Below are positions 7,544-7,671 of a stretch of DNA of 7,671 nucleotides, one piece after another; position 1 is the stretch's first letter; each line of letters opens with the position of its first letter. Location of the stretch: contig CAZFTD010000164.1 of NCBI GenBank assembly GCA_964521525.1, forward strand, positions 1-7,671. Direction: 5' to 3'. Origin of the DNA: CALEUX01 sp964521525 (GTDB lineage: Bacteria; Bacteroidota; Bacteroidia; Bacteroidales; Marinilabiliaceae). Below the pieces are notes generated by a model, which saw only the letters and a list, made by a program, of their open reading frames with translations, did no database searches and was not told the origin of the DNA. Made by a program: the position numbers and the translations under genes.

Positions 7544-7671
7544 TAATAAAATGTAATATTTTTTATTGTAGATTTTTATGATATCATTTCCAGAAAAATA
7601 AAAGTATATTTATATTCTAAGTACATGACAAAACTTTAAAACATTTATATAATTCACTGTTATCTAATGTG
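7521..7671. other. AT-rich non-coding stretch upstream of the lipoprotein pair
   Basis: These 151 bases at the window edge hold no convincing gene in any frame and are very AT-rich. Besides the promoter candidate overlapping its left end, they include a 10-base perfect palindrome, ATGATATCAT (7578-7587), which could be a protein-binding site or chance. Whatever gene lies to the right is outside the window. Confidence 0.6.

Overview
The window looks like chromosome from a member of the Bacteroidota, possibly an environmental Bacteroidales/Marinilabiliales-type organism. The phylum call rests on four things: the coding style, start codons without clear Shine-Dalgarno sequences, promoter-like boxes resembling the Bacteroidota TAnnTTTG type, and lipoproteins whose mature N-termini are acidic just after the lipid-bearing cysteine. 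The genus is not determinable by eye.

Left part (1-1654, + strand): the 3' end of a short-chain dehydrogenase that is most likely D-mannonate oxidoreductase (UxuB type), then a complete mannonate dehydratase gene (uxuA), closed by a strong intrinsic terminator. These two enzymes act consecutively in hexuronate (glucuronate) breakdown: fructuronate is reduced to D-mannonate, which is dehydrated to 2-keto-3-deoxygluconate.

Middle part (1780-4893, + strand): one long gene for a 1037-residue ABC transporter half-molecule of the ABCG/White type. The nucleotide-binding domain precedes an ABC2-type membrane domain. Its N-terminus carries about 240 extra residues that look like a TerB-like helical domain plus an FHA-like beta domain, and an unusually long (about 230-residue) loop separates the last two membrane segments. 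The substrate is unknown. A hairpin at 4961-4998, T-rich on both sides, can end transcription from both directions.

Right part (5060-7671, - strand): a two-gene unit reading leftward, with a large (about 677 aa) and then a small (115 aa) predicted lipoprotein, 19 bases apart. Both carry the same Cys-Ser-Glu-Lys start to the mature protein, which suggests export to the cell surface. Neither has a function I recognise. The sampled base composition of this unit is mostly more AT-rich than the left part, and the 151 bases upstream are very AT-rich with a plausible promoter. This lipoprotein pair is the least explained part of the window. I do not see CRISPR, tRNA, rRNA, insertion sequences or clear defence genes.
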